Assembly: GCF_000003815.2 (NCBI RefSeq)
Contig: NC_049994.1
Coordinates: 7,194,995-7,258,994 of the forward strand
Source: Branchiostoma floridae
Lineage: Eukaryota > Chordata > Leptocardii > Amphioxiformes > Branchiostomatidae
Direction: 5' to 3'
DNA: 64,000 bases
Both the position numbers and the translations under genes were made by a program. The first letter of the stretch is position 1; each line of letters starts with the position of its first letter. Below are positions 55,586-64,000 of the stretch, piece by piece. The notes beneath the pieces are model-generated. The model was given only the letters and a program-made list of their open reading frames with translations, did not search any database and was not told the DNA's origin.

Positions 55586-57871
55586 TTGAACCGGTCCAAA
55601 AACGGACCTGAAATAAATCAGTACATGCAGTGGACCGGATCTTGGACCGATTTGAAAATGAACAGATTATGTCAGCAGGCGTCCACACGTTTTGGGCTTT
55701 ACGGTTGAAGGAAATAACAAGAGCGAAGTAGGGTAGAGTCTATAGTCATTTCTACCAAGTTTCTATAGTCAAACTTAGCATTGTTTACACGAAGATTAGA
55801 TTCTAAAACGCGAGTGGGAGTCGGATACTCCTTTGAAGCGAAATGGACTCGTCAAGTGAAAAAGGAGACTGCCCGTGATCTCAAACGCGCCAGATCCCAG
55901 TACATTAACAGCTCCATCAAGGAAGGGCTGGATGAAGGGAGCCAGAAACCCTTCTGGAAGTACATTAAAGCCCAACGCCAGGACTTCATTGGTGTTCCAC
56001 CCCTCAAGCACCAAGGAAAACTGTTCTCAGATGCTAAGGACAAAGCCTTCATCTTGTTGCAGGAGTTTAAGTCTGTGTTTGTGTCAGAGGTATTGAACTA
56101 TGTTCGTTGGATGGGTCCTTCACACCCACCCATTTCTGACCTTACTGTGCACCCAGCTGGAGTTCGTAAACTCCTTAATGCCGTAAAACCGCACAAAGCG
56201 TCCGGCCCTGACGGGATCCCGAATCGCGTACTCAAGGAACTGGCAGGCGAGCTAGCCCCTTTGCTTGCAGCCCTCTTCAACCAGTCACTGCAACATGGGA
56301 GTGTCCCAGAAGACTGGACTAAGGCCATGGTAACTCCTGTCTTCAAAAAAGGCGGAGGACATGATCCGGGCAACTACAGGCCAGTTTCGCTAACCTGTGT
56401 AATATCCAAGCTCATGGAACATGTCTTATGTAAGCACATCCTGAGCCACCTAGAGAAACACCATCTCCTCACAGAATTCCAACATGGATTTCGCAAAGCC
56501 CACTCTTGCGAAACCCAACTGCTTCTCACCGTCGACGATCTCGCGTCAGCCTACGACAAGAAGGTGCAAGTGGACATGGGTATACTGGATTTTAGTCGTG
56601 CTTTCGACACGGTACCGCACGAGAGGCTCCTCAGTTAACTCGCTCACTACGGCATTAGGGGTCCCATCCTCCGATGGATGAGTTCTTTCCTCCAGGACAG
56701 ATCCATGTGGGTGGTAGCGGATGGTGAGTGTTCCCCGTCAACGCGTGTTCTCTCTGGAGTTCCTCAAGGCACGGTCCTCGGTCCGATTTTGTTCCTGGTA
56801 TTCATGAATGACTTACCATCTTGTCTGACACCTGGAACTACTGCTAGGCTCTTTGCCGACGATTGTCTTGTGTATCGAGAGATCCACGGGCAGGAAGACC
56901 AAGTAATCCTGCAGAGAGATCTCATCGCATTACAGGATTGGGCAACTACTTGTGGCATGAAATTCAACCCTAAGAAGTGCAACACGATGTCCATCACGCG
57001 TAACAAGAACCCTCTCACTTGGATGTACGAGATGTGTGGCGAATTACTCCAACAGACAGAGAAAGCCAAGTATCTCGGTGTCACTTTCAGTAATGACCTG
57101 AAATGGTCATCTCATGTCAACACAACAGTGAAACGAGCCAACCATACACTTCACTTTCTCAGTCGAAATCTCCGCTACTGTCCTCGACAAGTCCGCGATA
57201 CTGCATACTTCAGCTTAGTCCGCTCCACCGTCGAGTACGGGGCAGTCGTCTGGGATCCTTACCTGAGAAAGGACATCGATGCACTTGAAATGGTCAACAG
57301 GAGAGCGGCACGGTTCGTGACGAGTAACCACCGCAGGTCTGATGTTAGTGTTACTGCCCTCCTACAGGACCTGAAATGGCCGTCACTCCAGTCGCGACGT
57401 CAAAACGCACGACTTGTAATGATGTACAAGATTACCAACGGTCTTGTGGCCATCCCGCCTACTCGCATCACACCAGCACACATGAGCACCAGAGCCAACC
57501 ACTCACATAAATACCGAACCCTACGATACAGGTGTGACACAGCAAAGTATGCCTACTACGCCAGGACAATTCCTGAATGGAACAGCCTCTCCGCCTACAT
57601 TGTCGACAGCCCCTCACTGGACACTTTCAAGAACAGGTTGCTGTCATCGCATACGTGGTCCAGCCTCTGCGCCTCCTCCATCCGCGTGATATTCCTATTG
57701 GAAGTTTGCGGATTACGAACTAGAACTAGAATGGACCATTGTTTTAAGAATCTCCCATTTACAACTTTTCTCAGGTAATTAGGTCCAGATTTAGGTACGG
57801 ACCTGTACTTGATACCCTGGACCTGGACCGTACCTGTACCTGAATTTTCTGTACCGGTGCACACCCCTACT
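55586..57871. mobile_element. hAT-like element copy split by a LINE
   Basis: 55586-55848 and 57730-57871 together match 53240-53672 (same 'ggaccggat.ttggaccgat', 'ctaccaagttt' and terminal 'ctgtaccggt.cacacccctac'). The first roughly 45 bp are missing. The LINE sits at the site corresponding to 'gaaatggac|cattg' of the intact copy. Confidence 0.9.
55849..57729 (+). mobile_element. 5'-truncated CR1/L2-like non-LTR retrotransposon
   Basis: About 640 codons of reverse-transcriptase ORF remain in one frame, interrupted by a single stop (TAA at 56636-56638). Visible motifs: SGPDGIPNRVLKE, NYRPVSLTCVISKLME, QHGFRKAHSC, LDFSRAFDTV, GVPQGTVLGPILF, FADDC (variant of the YADD catalytic box) and KYLGVTF. 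There is no endonuclease domain, so the copy is 5'-truncated. The 3' end is a short (GAACTA)n tail rather than poly(A), as in CR1/L2-type elements. Direct repeats AATGGAC (55842-55848 and 57730-57736) are the target duplication. The frame stays open into the flanking hAT-like DNA until 57778. High integrity suggests a young insertion; not autonomous as it stands. Confidence 0.92.
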
Positions 57872-58139
57872 TTGACCCATTTCCGTTCTGCCCAGTTCAT
57901 CGTGAACATCCCCGGCCCACACAAGGACCTGGAAGTGGACGTGCCCATCACCATCGGCTCCATCCCGCTGAGGAGCTATTACCCACTAGCCCCTTCGTTC
58001 CCGTCACAACCGGAGGAACAGCCGACATCCACCGACCCAAGTCTTCCACGTGAGTACTACAAGTAGACATATATTCGTTGGTTGGTTCGTCCAGACTCCT
58101 GTAGTGTCTTGTGGTATGTAGGAGTTGAAGTTCCTTTGC

Positions 58140-58310
58140 TCTTTCAGTAGTGTTTTTGAAGGGTTTCTAGCCCTTCTCCTGTAATGTGCTCGAGGCACCT
58201 CCTTAAACATCGTAGCAACATTCCGAAAGACGGGTGTAGCTCAAACCGAGATGCCCGTCGAAGAATTGAACCGGTTTTACTTTGGTCACAATTGAAAAGG
58301 GGCCCTACCA
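58140..58310 (-). mobile_element. SINE-like dispersed repeat, copy 2
   Basis: Matches 4685-4905 ('cattccgaaagacgggtg', 'aaaccgagatgcc', 'gaattgaaccg'). In intron 6 of the arrestin duplicate. Confidence 0.65.
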
Positions 58311-58908
58311 GCCAATATTTTATCACTTTTGAGCCGTGAACCCTTCGTCACGGCCATGTGGGATATTTTGGGAACGATGCCGGACCCCTGGTTGATTTTA
58401 AGTCGAAGTTGAAATTAACCAGGGACTCGGTAACAAGTAGACGCCGTGACCTACCCGTAATAACACCGATAGGTACCCCTGTGATATCCGGAACGTATTA
58501 ACATAACATAACAAAAGTACATAAGAAAGGTCTTAAGACACAGCTAGTACATATTCTTCTGCTCAAGTTTCGGTGCATGACAGTGTTTCACCTTTCTCTG
58601 GGCAAAACTGACTCCCAGAGATATAAACTCAGTCACGTTTGGGATCGCATTCTTTACGCTGCAGCAGCGACATCTGGCAGTAGTGTGAGGTATTGCCCTA
58701 TACAGTTTATCTATCATAGCTCCAGCGAGCTGAAACGAATATTGACTGATCTTTTTTTCTGTCCCCAGCTCCTCCGTACTACGCCGTGTCCAGTACAGGT
58801 CCTGTGAAGATCAAAGACGACGAAGAAAAGGCCGCCGACAAAAATGACATGGGGGAGAAGGAGTTCGCCCCCAAGTACGCCTACTACGATTGGAGCAAAC
58901 ACACTTAG

Positions 58909-59030
58909 GTCTAGCGTTGAAGTACTAAGGTCTACCGTTGACGTACTAAGCGTCGAAGTATTTAGGTCTTGCACATGCGTGGATGTACTTATTATGTCTT
59001 GTGTTTGCGTACTTAGGTCTTGAGGTGACG
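58909..59030. repeat. Degenerate 21-bp minisatellite after arrestin gene 2
   Basis: Five or six units of about 'taggtctagcgttgacgtac' follow the stop codon directly. Two units with the same sequence follow the stop of gene 1, separated by a MITE, so the repeat belongs to the ancestral 3' flank. Confidence 0.75.
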
Positions 59031-59245
59031 TTTTGCAATCGTCAAAAGTATTTAGTTGTTTTCTCTGGTTATTTCTTTCGGTATTCATAGTTTACTGTAA
59101 AAGTTTGTAGCGAAAGTTCGCGTGCAAGTTCGTAGCAGAAGGCAAGAACGTATACATGGTAGAAACATAAGAGACATACATAAGAGACAATAGACAGTGA
59201 TCAACACTATTTAAAAGAAGGGAACCACTTAAATAATAGTGTTAA

Positions 59246-59545
59246 GGGTCACACATGCGTATATATTCAAGTCCGTTTGAGGTGCGTATGAAGCTCTTAG
59301 TCTCTACCAGGCTCCACAGGTCGCTGGAAAAATAGTACAAATTGGACAAATATAGATACATAACATGCCAGATGAGTTAGCTGACCGATAAGTATGGTTA
59401 GCGACCCAGCTAACTCGTTTGACATGTTACCTGTTTACGTTTTTCCAATTTCTATTATTTTTCCAACGACCTGTGGGGCCTGGTGGAGGCAAATTCTCCA
59501 ATTCGCGCCTCATACGGACTTCAATATATACGCAGGTGTGACCCC
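59246..59545. mobile_element. Complete fold-back MITE (family 'gtccgtatgaggtccgtatgg')
   Basis: Terminal arms GGGTCACACATGCGTATATA and TATATACGCAGGTGTGACCCC are inverted repeats of about 50 bp. Inner arms match 49728-49977. About 300 bp, non-coding. Confidence 0.9.
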
Positions 59546-60829
59546 ACCTTTAGCTATGATATTAGAGGAAAGTGGCTCTTTGTTCATAAATGTGGAGAAC
59601 GTTGGGTGGGTCGTGGTGTTGGATCTTTTACTAGTATTTTGCTTCAAAAGAGAGAGTCTTGTGTGACTTTTACATGTAGTTTGTAATTCCTTATGTTATA
59701 CGTAATGTGTACAACAATAATATATGTCGAAATCAGTGAGATATTGAAATAGTCAGTGAAAGGTATTGAAATAAAAAAGGCAATGGGAGCTTTCACAGAT
59801 TCCATAATTTATTCTTCATCCACGCCAATAACAAAGCAGATATTTCACTGAACTGTACCAAATTACGCTAGGCATTCGTAAACTGTCGCAAACCGGCGCC
59901 AATCGGTGCAATTAAGTCGCCTGAAATTGCGATTTTTGTAAAAATTGGTTATTCCCAAAATGACGCAAATTGGCGCATTCATATTTCATGATATCCTATC
60001 TTTGTTGCGCTGGCAATAATAAATATTATCACTGCAAATCTCTTTTTGATTCAGTTTAATCATTGTACATTTGTTTTTCATTCAGTAGCTAGCGATGCTG
60101 TGATTTCCAATAACCTAGTCATCTGGGCTTCCAACGTAAATTATGCGTTGCTTGCCAGTGTGACCACAAGGGAAAATTGGCACATACACATTCGCAACTT
60201 GCTCATACTAGCGCAATTTGGTACAGTGCCGGTGAGATACAAGCTTTGCAATACACGCAACGATGTGAAACGTAATTGATATTGAATACAACAAATAACA
60301 CTTAAACAAGACTGTGTTGAAAAAAGCGTGTCCTGGTCGATCGTAAAATTTCGTTTAGAATAATTCCGCTTCTAACAAAATTCTGCATTACGTCAAGAGC
60401 TCATCACTGAAACAATCGTGCCACGTAATCATCAAACCTCAAAAAGTACATTACAAACAAAATGTACACACTAGTTTTTAACAAGATGTGCATCGTGGTG
60501 AAAAATTTGACATCTAAATTTTGTATCAAGAGTAATCTGTAAAAGGTTATCAAAATTGTTTCATACATCTTATCCATCTACAGATACATGTACATCAAAT
60601 ATCCACGTGATTTGAAACATAGTTTCTTTCAGTTCTTTGAATTTCTTGTATACATCTTTACAATTTATCTTTATACAACATATACCGACACAAAACATCT
60701 TTACATACACTACGGTGCACGTGTAGCCAACGTAATATTACAGTTTAGTCAATTACGAGTTTCGTATACTAGTCTGTAATGTTCTGTAAATTAAGCTATA
60801 CTGATTTGATCGTATGGATAACATGCTGT
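59546..60829. other. Gene-free stretch
   Basis: A/T-rich sequence; no exon or RNA gene supported. Confidence 0.5.
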
Positions 60830-60925
60830 TGTTGATATGCTGTGGTTAAGGCGTTTGGCCCATAACCCAGAGGTTTTGGGTTTGAATCCTCTGATACCAC
60901 TGCCGTTGTACCCCTTATTTTCAAT
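60830..60925 (+). repeat. tRNA-like repeat (degenerate)
   Basis: 'tgtggttaaggcg', a CAT-containing anticodon-like arm (tttgg/ccaga stem) and the B-box-like 'gggtttgaatcct' recall a tRNA. The acceptor stem does not pair and the loop has 8 nt. Read as a tRNA-derived SINE or pseudogene, not a working tRNA. Confidence 0.5.
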
Positions 60926-61129
60926 ATAAAATGTAAGTGTCAAGGCATATACACAGTATGGCCTAACTTCACAACAATAATCAAACAATAACATCTATTT
61001 TCAACATTAATCATATTAACGAAAAAAATACATCGACGAGAATGAAGCTCTGAGTGAACATTTACAACAGCACAGACTCTGTACACTAACAGAGACAATG
61101 TAGTCTTATGGCTTGTTTTTACCTATTTT

Positions 61130-61345
61130 TCCTTAGGATCTAAACTTCTGGGCTTGAATCCCCGACAGGCCCCATTATGTGACTTATGTGACTTATTTGG
61201 GAAGTGAAATTTTTCCCAATTTCCTCACATCATCCAAGTGAAAATTAGTACCTATTTTCAGGTAAGGACGCCCTTCAGGTAAGGGCGCAAAGACTGAGAC
61301 TCCGTGTTCGAAGAGAGCCACAAACTGGACAACGCTTAAGAAGTT
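61130..61345 (+). repeat. tRNA-derived SINE-like fragment
   Basis: Has a B-box-like 'gggcttgaatccccgac' followed by a non-tRNA body ('cccattatgtgacttatgtg', 'caggtaagggcgcaaagactg'). No second copy in the window confirms it. Confidence 0.4.
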
Positions 61346-62379
61346 GCCACACTTATTGAAAAGACTAATGTGTCCATCACGGCGAGGGTGAATGAAATCT
61401 TAAAGTTTTCATTTGTACAGGTGAAAGTCACTTGTTATATGAATCCATTCACAAGTGTGATAAATTTCAGCACATTAGATATGAGGAATCTTTTGTTTTC
61501 CAAATATGAAGCATCGCGAAGTTGGCAATTGGTTGAAAAGGAGGCAAAATCGCTTATTATTGCCATGAATTTACAGCCTTATTTGTTTCATTATTGGAAC
61601 AGCACTTGGAAATGAGTCTGGAAAAGTCGTACGAAACGTAGTTCTAAGACGTCTCAAGGTTAACGTAGGCCGTAACCCGACTTTCATGTCGTATTTTCTT
61701 TCCTGTAGGCTGTGACAGTACCGACCGGCCAAGGACCTGAGACAGTCTTTTTCATAGTGACAATATAGCTGAATTCTAAATTTGTACTAAACTTTTCAAG
61801 AATACCTTTTGTACGACAATCTTAATACAATTACAAGACAGTCTTTTCCGTAACAAAACGGCTGAATTTTATATTGGCACGACAATGCGCGACCGTCCCA
61901 AAATGCCTGCAGGTTTTGATCGTACGACGTTTGTACAACCACCACTATTGGGGTATCTCTGAGGGGGGAGGCGTACGGGCTAAGGCGAGGTGGCTAATCC
62001 GGCCCTGAAGTCCTCAACTGTCTGGGGCTGAACAATGTGGCCTGGCAGTTGGTTCTAATTGTTGATTGTGCACGGAAAAAAGAAAATTTAAAACAATCCT
62101 TGTTGGCTGGTATTAATTAGTACTTCGCGACGTTGGGCAGGTTTGAGGTATTGGTTTGATGGTATCTTAATGATATCGTTTACAATTTTGTACAATGTGA
62201 CGAGACGTCGCGTTCTTCTCCTGTCGAAAAGGGAGGGCCATATGCGCGCATTGCAACCTTTCTAGCATTTCTCAAACACTAATTGTATCTGCAGTAGTCA
62301 TTGACGACCATCCTCGCAGTGGCGTGGCTGTGTCTTGGGAGTTCAGACACGTTCCAATGAAGAAGTGTGCGGCCCAGAT
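61346..62379. other. Gene-free stretch
   Basis: Nothing recognised; likely 3' flank of the GPCR gene. Confidence 0.45.
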
Positions 62380-62580
62380 GAACGTGTGTATACCCGGTGG
62401 TTTCCGATTCTTGCCTGCGGAACAAGAGGTTGTGAGTTCGATTCCCGGCTGTTGTCACTCACCCGACATAATCGCAGTTCTTAGGACTGGATGTTTAGCC
62501 CTGGTCCTGTCAAAAAGAGGTAGAGGAATTTCCAGGGTACAATGAACCTGTAAATACTGTACATAGCGCCTGTCCTCTTT
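62380..62580 (+). repeat. tRNA-derived SINE-like fragment
   Basis: 'ggaacaagaggttgtgagttcgattcccggc' is a tRNA-like variable region plus T-arm with a consensus B-box. The preceding A-box part is degenerate and the following body runs to about 62580. Confidence 0.5.
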
Positions 62581-62644
62581 GTCGCGACCAGTGGAAGAAT
62601 ATCTCGTCGGTCAATTTAACTGGTGTGAGCTCTTTTCACGGTCT

Positions 62645-63749
62645 TCATCTACCGTTGGCGCCATGCGTACGATTGTTGCGGACGCCGCAAGTGATGATTC
62701 TCAGAAAGGCGCCCCTGAAGTCCTTGTTAAATATAGTATAGATGATCGGGTTGGCGGCGCTGTTGCAGTATCCGATCCAGAAGAAGAACTTGAAGACAAC
62801 TTCAGGCACCTTGCACGACTCACAGGCGATAACGATGGGATAGAGCTGGAAGAACGGGTACCAGCACACAATGAACGCCCCCATGACGAGCCCGATGATC
62901 AGCGTGAACCGCCGCTCCCGAGACTGTAAAATCTTCAGCCTCTCCCCACCAGGACTGGGCTCGTCCTTGCGATTCCTGTCGAACTGCATCTCCAACCTGG
63001 TGCCGACTCGCTGCAGAACTTTGATGCAGTCGGTGCTCTGTGCTTGCGCTTGGAGAGAGCTGTCTTCCGTCTCGATAGCACACCTGGGCGCTACGTTGAG
63101 CTGTTGTGCCGCCGTCTTCAACTCCTTTTCTGTGCCATTCTCTTTGGAGATGTCTGCGCCATCCTGACCACACTGGCATCCGCCGTTTTTCTCCTTGCCC
63201 CCTTGATTTTTCTCCGTAGTTCCCGAGATGGCCGCGGCTTTAAAAGGCTCCCCGTTCTTGCCTGCTCCGTTCTTTGGCTTGCTGCATGGCGAGGCTTGGC
63301 TGATACTACCAGCTGCGCTGTGGGAACCCATGCCGCTATCGAAGCTCAACACCTGCAAACGGATACTCGTCGGTGGTTTAAGATGGTTCACGTCGTTTGT
63401 AACATGGCCATCTTTCTTCTCCTTCCTTATCTTTGGGGTTGTCATGGGCGTTCTTGAACGAGACGCTATAGGAGTTGCCGGAGGACAGTTGGTCAGCTTC
63501 TTTCGGAGGTGCGCTCGGGTTGCCACGATCAGACAGATGTAGGCCGTCACCATGACTATGAGAGGGATGTAGAAGCTCGCAGTGGCCGAGAAGGCGACGT
63601 AGCCAAGGGACTGGTGTAGTGGGCACTCCGGGAGGGCGCCATCCTGCGCCCGGGGCTCGGCCCAGCCGAACAGCGGCGGGAGGGAGATGGCAGCGGCGGT
63701 GATGTAAGCTCCTGCGATCAGGATCCCCTGGCGCCGGTTGATCGTTGGG
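62645..63749 (-). CDS. Aminergic GPCR, alpha-2-adrenergic-like, last exon
   Basis: This exon begins after an acceptor (TTTCTCGCAG, 63750) and runs to TGA at 62645, covering intracellular loop 2 to the C-terminus of a rhodopsin-family amine receptor. Visible: TM4 ([21 protein letters not shown]), TM5 with two serines ([14 protein letters not shown]), a very long third intracellular loop of about 190 residues with basic ends, TM6 with the CWxPFF motif, and TM7 with [12 protein letters not shown] and NPIIYTIFN followed by DFRGAF. The Phe-rich TM7 start and [12 protein letters not shown] closely match vertebrate alpha-2 adrenoceptors. Gi-coupled signalling for adrenaline, noradrenaline or octopamine is inferred from family. 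TM1-TM3 lie beyond the window's right end. Other long open frames inside this exon are out-of-frame shadows. Confidence 0.9.
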
Positions 63750-64000
63750 CTGCGAGAAACAAACAAAATATGAATGTATGATGTGTACATGTATCATAGG
63801 CTACATTACCGAATCAGCAAAACCTGAAGTAAAATAAAACTGATAAAAATGTGTTGTTGAAGCTTGAAATGACAGAAGTAAGTACGAAAATTAACAACAC
63901 GGGTTCCCAAGGAATGAGTGTGACAACTGAAGACAACCCTCTTCCAGAGCAACATTTTGGTGTCCGTCTATTAAATACGCACTGCAGGTAGGTGTCGCTG
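63750..64000 (-). other. Intron upstream of the GPCR last exon
   Basis: Intronic sequence on the minus strand ending in the acceptor at 63750. The previous exon is not in the window. Confidence 0.7.

Larger units (their letters stand above)
51095..58908 (+). pseudogene. Tandem alpha-arrestin duplicate with three frameshifts
   Basis: Seven exons matching gene 1 one for one: 51095-51211, 51858-51980, 52630-52854, 53828-54011, 54750-54941, 57896-58049 and 58769-58908, all with GT-AG sites. Relative to the intact paralogue, exon 1 lacks 1 nt (near 51143), exon 3 lacks 5 nt (near 52672), and exon 4 has 1 extra nt creating an immediate stop (TAA at 53929). Exons 2, 5, 6 and 7 are open and highly similar. 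Exon 6 is 60 nt (20 codons) shorter, but the PPPY motif and the YYDWSKH ending are kept. As it stands no full arrestin can be made. Either a recent pseudogene or sequencing/assembly indels; three independent errors are less likely but not excluded. Intron 5 holds a nested LINE, intron 1 two fold-back elements. Confidence 0.85.

Noticed and set aside
60830-60925. Functional tRNA gene
   Set aside because: The acceptor stem does not pair, the anticodon loop has 8 nt and the B-box is imperfect; better explained as a tRNA-derived repeat.
62820-63797. Additional open frames on both strands across the GPCR exon
   Set aside because: Out-of-frame shadows of a GC-rich coding exon; only the 381-codon minus frame shows transmembrane and receptor motifs.

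Overview
The window is animal nuclear DNA: split genes with GT-AG introns, TATA boxes and poly(A) signals, separated by dense tRNA-derived SINEs, fold-back MITEs, a CR1/L2-like LINE and microsatellites. The repeat style, the invertebrate-chordate character of the genes (an alpha-2-adrenergic-like receptor, alpha-arrestins, a vasorin-like LRR receptor) and the compact introns best fit a cephalochordate (amphioxus, Branchiostoma). That assignment is inference. Two 100-N assembly gaps lie at 26615-26714 and 29973-30072.

Layout. 1-5 kb: repeats and minisatellites. 5.0-5.6 kb: minus-strand exon of a neuronal-calcium-sensor-like EF-hand protein. 6-14 kb: no recognised gene; MITEs, minisatellites and duplications. 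14.3-22.4 kb: two head-to-head paralogous genes for small two-helix membrane proteins of unknown function (147 aa on minus, 154 aa on plus). They share a homologous promoter (ATTGGTC, TGACGTAA, TATA), and each is followed by an array of the same short RNA-hairpin motif. In the plus copy this array has expanded into a 75-bp satellite of about 28 units. 22-31 kb: SINEs, fold-back elements and gaps. 31.1-34.2 kb: an intronless coding exon for a 1039-aa LRR-LRRCT-EGF-FN3-TM receptor. 35-38.7 kb: a local direct duplication invaded by transposons. 39.5-40.7 kb: a probable three-exon gene for a secreted, furin-type-processed, cationic eight-cysteine peptide. 43.5-47.0 kb: an intact seven-exon alpha-arrestin (398 aa). 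51.1-58.9 kb: its tandem duplicate, with the same exon structure but three frame-shifting indels and a LINE nested in a hAT-like element inside an intron. 60-62.6 kb: tRNA-derived SINE-like repeats. 62.6-63.75 kb: last exon of an aminergic GPCR of alpha-2-adrenergic type, minus strand.

The strongest candidates for something undescribed are the inverted gene pair with conserved promoters and compensating 3' hairpins, and the cysteine-rich peptide precursor. The genes do not form one pathway. The arrestin-domain proteins and the GPCR could act in the same broad process (receptor trafficking), but nothing in the sequence links them functionally.
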